From Candidatus Eiseniibacteriota bacterium (GTDB lineage: Bacteria; Eisenbacteria; RBG-16-71-46; JAFGJU01), in assembly GCA_016928935.1 (NCBI GenBank), contig JAFGJU010000077.1:1-14183 (forward strand): DNA of 14,183 nt, given 5' to 3'. The number at the start of each line of letters is the position of its first letter. Within the stretch, counting starts at the first letter, position 1. The notes under the pieces are model-generated. The model did no database searches. It saw only the letters and a list, made by a program, of their open reading frames with translations, and was not told the origin of the DNA. Positions 1 through 5,825 of the stretch are shown one piece after another. A program made the translations under genes and the position numbers.

Positions 1-24
1 ATCCCCCTTGAAGGAGGGGTACAG

Positions 25-822
25 GTGTCACGGCAAGTTCACGCAAGACATTCGGTCGCAGTAGCCCTGGCGGCCGTGCTCATGGCCGCGCCGCGAGCCG
101 CGTTCCCGTCCACCGCGTCGGGGGCGCCGGCCGCCCTCCCCCTCGCGGTCCCGGCCCTGGTCCTGTCGGCCCTCCCGGGGCAGACGTTCGCGGCGCAGAG
201 CTACCCGGGCCTTCTGGCGCTCGCTACCTTGTACACCCCGCAACCCGGTTTCGTTGCCGGCTCCGGTCTGAACTCGGCTTCCGCCGGCTCACCCCTCACA
301 AATGCGCAGAGGTGGTACTTCAGCTTTCTCACCCAGCAGCGATTGATAGTCGCCCAGGTCGAGGAGCTCCGACAGCGCCTGCACCAGAATCTGATGGGCA
401 CGGACGAGTTCCTTGAAAAGCTGGACCCCTTGCTCCAGAAAGCGGACCGGCTGTACACGCAGTGGAAGAGAATAGGAGTGAAGAACGCCGCCCGCACGAG
501 TGGCAATGCCGGCCTCGCGGGCCGTAGCCCCGTTGGAGGGAACAATTCTGTGAGCGAGGGCGGCAAGATGCCGGAGAGCAATACGAGCGCGCCCGACACC
601 GAAAGCAATGCAGCGAGCCTTGCCAGAGACGACGTGGCCGTCGGCAAGTGTCTCAATTACCTGAGACTGTCCATCGTGAACCTGTTCCTCGGCTACGCGG
701 ACTCAAACGGCAGGCAGATCGCGGACGCCGAGACACAGGCCGGCCTCTCAACAGTGTGGCGCTCCAGGTCCATGTCCTTCATAAGGGCGCTGGAGCCGCC
801 GGCCTCCCAGCCTCAGTCCTAG
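25..822 (+). CDS. Secreted protein of unknown function, 265 aa
   Basis: I do not recognise this protein. The GTG start at 25 is chosen because a strong AAGGAGG ribosome-binding site lies at 11-17, seven bases upstream. The N-terminus (residues 8-26) is a basic stretch followed by an Ala/Val/Leu-rich hydrophobic segment, consistent with a signal peptide, and a second hydrophobic Ala/Pro/Leu-rich stretch follows at about 33-52. Residues 92-150 look helical and amphipathic, with many Gln, Leu, Arg and Glu. Residues 155-200 are a Gly/Ser/Asn/Ala-rich linker. Residues 203-256 form a second probable helical region with one Cys (209). The layout suggests an exported protein with two helical domains joined by a flexible linker. 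Nothing suggests an enzyme. The gene converges on the Fic gene, with 22 bases between stop codons and no clear terminator hairpin. Third codon positions are GC-rich, supporting a real gene. Confidence 0.6.
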   Translation: MSRQVHARHSVAVALAAVLMAAPRAAFPSTASGAPAALPLAVPALVLSALPGQTFAAQSYPGLLALATLYTPQPGFVAGSGLNSASAGSPLTNAQRWYFSFLTQQRLIVAQVEELRQRLHQNLMGTDEFLEKLDPLLQKADRLYTQWKRIGVKNAARTSGNAGLAGRSPVGGNNSVSEGGKMPESNTSAPDTESNAASLARDDVAVGKCLNYLRLSIVNLFLGYADSNGRQIADAETQAGLSTVWRSRSMSFIRALEPPASQPQS

Positions 823-844
823 GCCCGGCATCCACACCCATGCT

Positions 845-1969
845 TCAATTACTCACTATATCGAGCAGTTCCGAGAACACGTACAGCGCTGATCTCCGTC
901 CGCTCTTCTCTCGAACTTTTTCTATCACGCCCCCTCGGACCAGCTCCTTTAGAACCCTAAGCGCACTTCTTCGAGGGATTTTGGATTCGGAGGCAAAGAG
1001 GCCAGCGTTGAAGACCGGGTAGTTAAAAATACAATCCAAAGCACGGATGGCAAAACGAGAGCGCGTCAATTCAAGAAGTTGGTCCTTCTTGGCGCTGTAG
1101 AGCGACTGAATGCGGTCAACCTTCTTGCAGCTATCTTCGGCCTGTATGGCCATGGCACGCAGAAAGTACTTTATCCATCCCATCCAGTCGTTACTTTCAG
1201 AGACTGCCAACAGCCGGCCGTAGTACTCATCGCGAGTGGCCTCGAGATAGGCGCTGATATAGTAGGTCGGATTCTTCAGAACCCCAGTGCTGTAAAGAAA
1301 GACGGGCACGAGGATGCGACCAATCCTACCGTTGCCGTCAGAAAATGGATGTATCAATTCGAACTGGGCATGAATCACGGAAACCTGAACCAACCTATTC
1401 CTTTCTTCGTAGTGGCAGTACGTCTCAAGATTCGACATGCACTCATCGACCTTTAGGGGCTCAGGAGGAACATAAATCGCCTGCTCGATCGGCGTGCCGT
1501 ACTTGCCAATGTAGTTCTGTTCCCTCCTGAACAGCCCTCTTCCCTTGTCCCTTCCCCGAACTCCTTCCAAGAGTACGCCGTGCATATTCTTAATCAGATT
1601 GAGGCAGAGCGGGCGTTTCTCAAGCTCGCCCACGGCCAGTAGCATCGCCTTCCTATAGTTCGAGACCTCTTTCACGGCCTCCCGCCGGCGCAGTATCTTC
1701 TCGTCTGCCTTGTGCTCCTTCGGCATAGGCTGTGGTTCTGCATCAAACCTGAGCACCTCCATCGCGGTCGCGATCGTGCCTTCAATCCTCGAGGATATCA
1801 CCGCCTCCTCCGTCATTAGGGGGGACAGGAGGAGCGAAGGGCTTGGGATTCCCCGCAACAGTGCGTCGTACCGGGCCAGGGCCGATGTAGCTTCGCTAAC
1901 TGGCTCTATGAGGTCGGCCCACTCTATACCCTTCAGCGGAAGCGGTTCGGGAGTAAACGGAGTCTTCAT
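845..1969 (-). CDS. Fic family protein (class II, N-terminal inhibitory motif), AMP-transferase
   Basis: Fic enzymes move AMP from ATP (sometimes other phosphate groups) onto hydroxyl side chains of target proteins. The ATG at 1969 gives 374 aa and has an upstream GAGGG; an in-frame start 18 codons further up is possible but less likely. The Fic catalytic motif HPFSDGNGRIGR is intact at residues 207-218, with catalytic His207 and the phosphate-binding GNGR. The autoinhibitory motif [S/T]xxxE[G/N] is at residues 59-64 (Ser59, Glu63, Gly64), which places it in class II, where an N-terminal helix of the same chain blocks ATP. Residues 1-100 resemble the Fic_N region and about 295-374 resemble a winged helix. 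Length and layout match class II Fic proteins such as that of Shewanella oneidensis. The gene stands alone, with no separate antitoxin gene beside it. Base composition is less GC-rich than its neighbours, which hints at horizontal transfer. The target is unknown. Confidence 0.93.
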   Translation of the reverse strand: MKTPFTPEPLPLKGIEWADLIEPVSEATSALARYDALLRGIPSPSLLLSPLMTEEAVISSRIEGTIATAMEVLRFDAEPQPMPKEHKADEKILRRREAVKEVSNYRKAMLLAVGELEKRPLCLNLIKNMHGVLLEGVRGRDKGRGLFRREQNYIGKYGTPIEQAIYVPPEPLKVDECMSNLETYCHYEERNRLVQVSVIHAQFELIHPFSDGNGRIGRILVPVFLYSTGVLKNPTYYISAYLEATRDEYYGRLLAVSESNDWMGWIKYFLRAMAIQAEDSCKKVDRIQSLYSAKKDQLLELTRSRFAIRALDCIFNYPVFNAGLFASESKIPRRSALRVLKELVRGGVIEKVREKSGRRSALYVFSELLDIVSN

Positions 1970-2613
1970 CGCATCCCTCACTAAACAGTTCGAGCTGTTC
2001 ACGATCAGCGAGAATGCCGGCACGCCGCCAGCCGCCCGGAGCGCGCGAACCCGCCATTCCCGCGCACCCTAGACCCCGCGGGCCAACAACTCGGCCTCCA
2101 CGCATTGATGGCGTTCAAGCTTTGAGCTTACGAAGTTATATGACACTTATCACACAATACGTCGCACAACGGTTCTTGTCAACTGCTAATGTCACTCAAG
2201 AAGGAGCAGCTTCTTATCATAAAGAAATAAGGAGAGTTGCGACGCTCGATGTCTCTTTCGAATGACATGCGTTGCGCCGCAAGGGCTTAAGTGACGTGAT
2301 TAGCACAATCTGTCTTACAAGATCGCTTGTTGACAATTCGTGTCTCTCAAGAGGCCGGACCATCCGCTCTCTTCCTGGACACGCCTCCACTGACCAACTG
2401 CGGGGCAGCTCTTGCGTCCCCGCCACGATGGAGACCCCGGCACAGAGAGGATTGACGGTGATTGTTGGCAGCTAGTCGACATGTTCACGCTGTGATAGCT
2501 GACACCTGATTGCACAGGTGCTTGACCTACGGCGCTGCCCATCAGATCACGCGCCGGGGCCGACCCACACCCCGCCTCCCGACTCCCAAGTCCCTCCAAA
2601 TACACGAATACAA
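1970..2613. other. Gene-free gap between Fic gene and tRNA-Ala; AT-richer core
   Basis: No convincing gene lies in these 644 bases. About 2110-2350 is clearly AT-richer than the rest of the window, with stretches such as ttatatgacacttatcac. The Fic promoter sits in it. A perfect 6-bp inverted repeat (CACCTG, loop ATTGCA, CAGGTG) is at 2503-2520, downstream of the tRNA on the minus strand, but no T tract follows, so it is not a standard terminator. Short open frames here lack ribosome-binding sites and recognisable content. Confidence 0.6.
2154..2182 (-). promoter_or_regulatory. Probable sigma70-type promoter reading toward the Fic gene
   Basis: On the minus strand a perfect -35 box TTGACA (2177-2182) is followed by a 17-base spacer and the -10 box TATTGT (2154-2159, 4 of 6 consensus bases). 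Transcription would start near 2147, leaving an untranslated leader of roughly 180 bases before the Fic ATG at 1969. No other gene lies in that direction, so the Fic gene is the likely target. Confidence 0.55.
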
Positions 2614-2689
2614 TGGTGGAGCTGACGGGGATCGAACCCGTGACCCCTTGACTGCCAGTCAAGTACTCTCCCAACTGAGCTACAGCCCC
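2614..2689 (-). tRNA. tRNA-Ala, anticodon GGC
   Basis: The minus strand folds into a full 76-nt cloverleaf. The acceptor stem GGGGCTG pairs with CAGCTCC and contains the G3:U70 wobble pair that marks alanine tRNAs. The D stem is GCTC/GAGT. The anticodon stem is CTTGA/TCAAG around loop CTGGCAG, giving anticodon GGC, which reads GCC and GCU alanine codons. The T arm is ACGGG TTCGATC CCCGT. The discriminator base is A and CCA is encoded. A matching promoter lies upstream at 2776-2804. Confidence 0.97.
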
Positions 2690-2709
2690 ACCGTAGGGTG
2701 CCTGTCTAA

Positions 2710-2733
2710 GCCGGGCGGACCGCGCCGCCCGGC
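2710..2733 (-). other. Strong GC hairpin in the tRNA-Ala leader
   Basis: A perfect 9-bp stem (GCCGGGCGG with CCGCCCGGC) closes a 6-base loop. It lies between the predicted tRNA promoter (2776-2804) and the mature tRNA 5' end (2689), ending about 20 bases from that end. No T tract follows on either strand, so it is unlikely to be an intrinsic terminator. It may shape processing of the precursor. Confidence 0.6.
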
Positions 2734-2775
2734 CTCCGCAGACACGCCGTCTATTCAGTTTTCAGCACGCCGGAT

Positions 2776-2804
2776 ATTCTACATTTGCGTGCGGGTCCAG
2801 TCAA
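2776..2804 (-). promoter_or_regulatory. Strong sigma70-type promoter for tRNA-Ala
   Basis: On the minus strand, -35 TTGACT (2799-2804, 5 of 6) and -10 TAGAAT (2776-2781, 5 of 6) are separated by exactly 17 bases. The predicted start near 2769 gives a leader of about 80 bases before the tRNA. This is the best promoter match I noticed in the window, as expected for a stable RNA gene. Confidence 0.75.
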
Positions 2805-2833
2805 CGACTTCCGCAAGACCTCCCCGAGACGGG

Positions 2834-2960
2834 GTGCGCAACCGTCGTCGAACAGCACAGTTGCGGGCTGGAAGCGTCGTTCTCTCGCGCGTGAGCAACC
2901 ATCTTTCACCAGCGCAGTTGCGAGCCGGTACCGCGCGCCTCTCGCGCGTGCGCACCAGAT
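2834..2960. repeat. 57-bp imperfect tandem repeat, about 2.2 copies
   Basis: Copy one (2834-2890) and copy two (2891-2947) align without gaps at 41 of 57 positions. A third, partial copy starts at 2948. Conserved blocks are GTG[C/A]GCAACC, AGC[A/G]CAGTTGCG and CTCTCGCGC. The array occupies most of the space between the tRNA promoter and the ribosome-binding site of the gene at 3038. Because 57 is a multiple of three, several frames stay open across it on both strands; these are not judged real genes. Its function is unknown. Confidence 0.75.
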
Positions 2961-3037
2961 GAAACCTCCGGCCTCCCAAAGTCGTAGAATGGAGTGTAAA
3001 CGGTAGGCCGGGGTGACTCAGCAAAGGAGGCCATTCG

Positions 3038-3613
3038 GTGAACGCACGTATTCTCATCCTCGCGACAGTCTTCGCAGCAGCGCTCTTGGTTCCGGCCAGT
3101 GTTCCAGCCGACATTCACATTCGAAATGACGACGACCACGGCCTGTGCCGAGGCGACGACGTTTCGATCGACTTCGACGACGACTCCATCGTCTTCACCG
3201 ACGAGGAGAGCGAAGAAACGGTCGAGATCACCCAACGCGGCGACCTCTTCATAAACGGCAAGGGCGTCCGCCTGAGCCGGAGCGACCGCGGTCTCGCCAA
3301 GGACTATTACGCGACTCTGGACGCCATCGTCGAAGAGGCGAAGTCAATCGGCCTTCAGGGTGCCAAGGTCGGCGTCAAGGGTGCGGCGCTCGGCCTCAAA
3401 GCGGCCGTCGGCGTGCTCCTGCTTCTCTCCCCCAGCTACGACACGGACGATCTCGAGGAGGATCTCGAGGAAGACGAGGAGGAGCTTGAGCGCGTGGCAA
3501 GTAAGCTCGAGAGACGCGCGGAGCGGCTCGAAAGGCGAGCCGACAAGCTCGAGCGTATGCACGAGGACCTCAGAGACAGAATAGACGCGCTGGACGAACT
3601 CGGGTGGTTCTGA
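3038..3613 (+). CDS. Secreted acidic coiled-coil protein, possibly YggN/DUF2884-like, 191 aa
   Basis: The GTG start at 3038 follows a strong AAAGGAGG (3023-3030) by seven bases. Residues 1-24 form a typical signal peptide ending ASVPA, so the product is probably periplasmic. Residues 25-65 are rich in Asp/Glu and look like short beta strands. The part about 66-100 (GDLFINGKGVRL, then a helix containing DYYATLDAIVEEA) resembles the YggN/DUF2884 periplasmic family; this is family recall from pattern, not an alignment. Residues 105-130 are a Gly/Ala/Val/Leu-rich helix that could insert in a membrane. Residues 137-149 are almost all acidic. Leucines at 143, 150, 157, 164, 171, 178 and 185 form seven consecutive heptads of a coiled coil rich in Arg and Glu. 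Function is unknown; oligomerisation through the coiled coil is an inference. It is flanked on both sides by repeat-bearing gaps and looks monocistronic. Confidence 0.8.
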   Translation: MNARILILATVFAAALLVPASVPADIHIRNDDDHGLCRGDDVSIDFDDDSIVFTDEESEETVEITQRGDLFINGKGVRLSRSDRGLAKDYYATLDAIVEEAKSIGLQGAKVGVKGAALGLKAAVGVLLLLSPSYDTDDLEEDLEEDEEELERVASKLERRAERLERRADKLERMHEDLRDRIDALDELGWF

Positions 3614-3875
3614 CTGGCGGACGTCTGAGCAGCTGAGCGGAGAACCGCGAGTTCGAACGAGCAACTGCCCGGACAACGGCGCGCTCGAATCCAGCCGCGC
3701 GGACTCGAGCGCAGCCGACGTCTGTGGTTTCGGATGGGCTGCGAGCGCGCGGACACCGTACTCGACTACCCCGTCACCCCTTCTATCCCAAGCGATGCCT
3801 CGTGTGCCGGCGGCCGATCTCTCCCGGGCCGTCTCCCCACCCCCCACGTGCAGGGCCCCATCTCTCATGAACCGA

Positions 3876-3986
3876 CGGCCCACTTCCCACGCGCCGGCGG
3901 CCCCTCATGGGCCGCAGCCACGAATGCCGTAGCCACGCGGCCCGCTTCCCATGCGCGGGCCGCCCTTCGTGTGCCGCCGGCCGCTT
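3876..3986. repeat. Degenerate GGCC-rich direct repeat, 62-bp spacing
   Basis: The block at 3876-3915 (begins CGGCCCACTTCCCACGCGCC) recurs at 3938-3977 (begins CGGCCCGCTTCCCATGCGCG), with 33 of 40 bases identical and a copy-to-copy distance of 62 bases. A related fragment, CGTGTGCCGGCGGCC, is near 3801. Unit length and sequence differ from the 57-bp array at 2834 and the 20-bp array at 12240. Confidence 0.6.
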
Positions 3987-4013
3987 GCGTGCCCACACAG
4001 CGGGAATCTGGTC

Positions 4014-4042
4014 TTGACTGGTCTCCCCGGCGGAGATAGTGT
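4014..4042 (+). promoter_or_regulatory. Candidate promoter for the M16 protease operon
   Basis: A good -35 box TTGACT (4014-4019) is followed after 17 bases by TAGTGT (4037-4042), which matches the -10 consensus at only 3 of 6 positions. It would give a leader of about 145 bases before the ATG at 4196. The -10 match is weak, so this is tentative. Confidence 0.35.
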
Positions 4043-4195
4043 TGTTCGACTTGCCGCCTCCCCGAATGTCCAGAGCAGCACTGTGTCTCCCGGCCTCGCG
4101 CGGGAGGGTCGGCTTGCGGCGCCCGCCTCACCGAGCACGGAACAGAGCGCGTGAGGCCGGCCATTTCGTCAATACTTCCGGAAAGGGGGACTCCC

Positions 4196-5740
4196 ATGTC
4201 GAGCTGCTTAGGTAATCAGCAGGCCCGCTCCCGCAGTAGTTGGGCCACCACAGGCCTGGTGGCCGCGGCCGTCATCCTCGGCCTTGTCCTTCTGGCCCCT
4301 CCCCTCCTGGCCCGGACCTTCAGGGACATGGAGAACGACGTCGTAGAGAAGGTGCTGCCGAACGGGATGAAGGTGTTGATCCTCCCGCGGCACGTGGCGC
4401 CCGTCGTCTCCATGGCCACTCACGCGAACGTGGGCTCGGTGGATGAGATTACTGGTGCCACGGGCCTCGCCCACATATTCGAGCACATGGCCTTCAAGGG
4501 GACGACCACGGTGGGCACCAAGGACTACGGCAAGGAGAAGGAAGCGCTCAAGAAGGTGGACGCCGCTTTCCACGCCCTGAAGGCCGAGAGAAGCAAAGGG
4601 CCCCAGGCGTCTCGCGACAGGCTGAAGGAGCTTGAGGCCGCCTTCGCCAAGGCCCAGGAAGACGCAAGCCAGTACGTGGTGCCGAACCAGCTCGGAGAGT
4701 TCGTGGAGAGAGAGGGGGGCGTGGGGCTCAACGCCTTCACGGGCCTCGACCAGACGGTGTACATATACTCCCTCCCGTCGAACAAGCTGGAGCTCTGGGC
4801 AGTGCTCGAGTCAGACAGGTTCACGAACCCCGTCTTGAGGGAGTTCTACAAGGAACTGTCCGTGATAAGAGAAGAGAGACGCATGGGGTTCGAGAGCTCC
4901 CCCACCGGAAGACTCTTCGAGGAACTGGTGTCCGCGGCCTTCAAGGCGCATCCCTACCACGTGCTCGTCATCGGCCACATGTCCGACCTCGAGACAATAA
5001 CCCGCGAAGAGGCCGAGGCCTGGTTCAAGAAGTACTACTGCGGGAGAAACCTGACTGCGTGCGTGGTCGGCGACGTGGACCCGGCCGGCGCCATTTCCGT
5101 CCTCGAGAAGCACCTGTCAAAGATACCCGCCGGCGAGAGGCCTGCTGCCGTAGAGACAGTCGAGCCGCCGCAGAGGGGCCTGAAGAGGGTTTGCATCGAG
5201 GACGAGTCCCAACCCGTCTTGGCCATGGTGTTCCACCGGCCCAGCATCAAGGACGCCGACAACGCCACTTTCACAGTCATGACTGCCCTCTTGGGCGAGG
5301 GCAGGACTTCACGGTTGTACAAGCGGCTGGTCAAGGAGGACAAGTTGGCCCTGGTGACTTTCTGCCAGTCCTTGGGTGAGAAGTATCCGGGGCTTCTGGC
5401 AGTGGGCGCCTTCCCCAACCAGGGCAAGACGACTGCCGAGAACGAGGCCGCCATCTTCGAAGAGCTTGACCGTTTCAAGAGAGAGCCCGTGCCCGCTGAG
5501 GAGCTGGCCTCGGTGAAGGTCAGGGAGAAGGCCAAACTGATAAACTCCCTGGACAGTAACCAGGGTCTGGCGATTGCGCTGGCCGAAGCGGAGAACATAA
5601 CGGGCTCCTGGAGGAACATGTTCAGGAAGCTCGACCTCATAGACAAGGTCACGGCCGAGGACGTGCAGAGGGTTGCGAAACAGTATTTGACCAAGACGAA
5701 CTGCACTATCGCCGAGATAGTCAAGCCGGAGACTGAATAG
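4196..5740 (+). CDS. M16 family zinc metallopeptidase, catalytically active type, exported
   Basis: M16 (pitrilysin/insulinase-type) peptidases cut unfolded peptides inside a closed chamber using zinc. The ATG at 4196 is preferred because GAAAGGGGGA sits just upstream; it gives 514 aa. Residues 17-40 form a hydrophobic export signal. The inverted zinc motif HxxEH is intact as His93-Ile-Phe-Glu96-His97 within GLAHIFEHMAFKG. The third zinc ligand is expected at Glu226 or Glu227 (VIREERRM). Residues 108-165 are a charged, helical insertion between the motif and that ligand, seen in some bacterial M16 proteins. The second half is an M16_C domain with LLGEGRTSRLYKRLV at about 365-379. The next gene, 85 bases on, encodes a dead M16 homologue, so the two probably form a heterodimer as in characterised bacterial M16B pairs. 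The substrate is unknown and location is probably periplasmic. Confidence 0.95.
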   Translation: MSSCLGNQQARSRSSWATTGLVAAAVILGLVLLAPPLLARTFRDMENDVVEKVLPNGMKVLILPRHVAPVVSMATHANVGSVDEITGATGLAHIFEHMAFKGTTTVGTKDYGKEKEALKKVDAAFHALKAERSKGPQASRDRLKELEAAFAKAQEDASQYVVPNQLGEFVEREGGVGLNAFTGLDQTVYIYSLPSNKLELWAVLESDRFTNPVLREFYKELSVIREERRMGFESSPTGRLFEELVSAAFKAHPYHVLVIGHMSDLETITREEAEAWFKKYYCGRNLTACVVGDVDPAGAISVLEKHLSKIPAGERPAAVETVEPPQRGLKRVCIEDESQPVLAMVFHRPSIKDADNATFTVMTALLGEGRTSRLYKRLVKEDKLALVTFCQSLGEKYPGLLAVGAFPNQGKTTAENEAAIFEELDRFKREPVPAEELASVKVREKAKLINSLDSNQGLAIALAEAENITGSWRNMFRKLDLIDKVTAEDVQRVAKQYLTKTNCTIAEIVKPETE

Positions 5741-5746
5741 ACGCCG

Positions 5747-5780
5747 TGTCCGGCCCGGGCGTCGGACGGTGCCCCGGACA
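5747..5780 (+). other. Inverted repeat between the two M16 genes
   Basis: TGTCCGG (5747-5753) and CCGGACA (5774-5780) are perfect inverted copies with a 20-base GC-rich interior. There is no T tract, so termination is unlikely. It could stabilise the upstream mRNA end or tune expression of the second M16 gene; that is inference. Confidence 0.4.
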
Positions 5781-5825
5781 AAGGCGTTCCGCGTGCGGTT
5801 CTCTTTCTGTTGAAAGGAGCAGACC

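Larger units (their letters stand above)
3614..4195. other. Gene-free GC-rich gap upstream of the M16 protease
   Basis: No credible gene is seen in these 582 bases. The stretch 3798-3995 is dominated by variants of a GGCC-rich unit and contains the clearest repeat pair (3876-3986). A candidate promoter for the protease operon is at 4014-4042. An open frame continues upstream of the M16 start to a GTG at 4151, but that start has no ribosome-binding site. Confidence 0.6.

Noticed and set aside
2016..2689. Integration (att) site at the tRNA-Ala 3' end bounding a Fic island
   Set aside because: I found no second copy of the tRNA 3' end to the left and no integrase gene in the window.
2779..3114. 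Open frames on both strands across the 57-bp repeat
   Set aside because: They stay open because 57 is a multiple of three. They overlap the tRNA promoter or the gene at 3038 and show no protein family features.
3734..4197. Several short frames in the GC-rich gap before the M16 gene
   Set aside because: They are Pro/Arg/Ala-rich shadows of repeats, with no ribosome-binding sites or recognisable domains.
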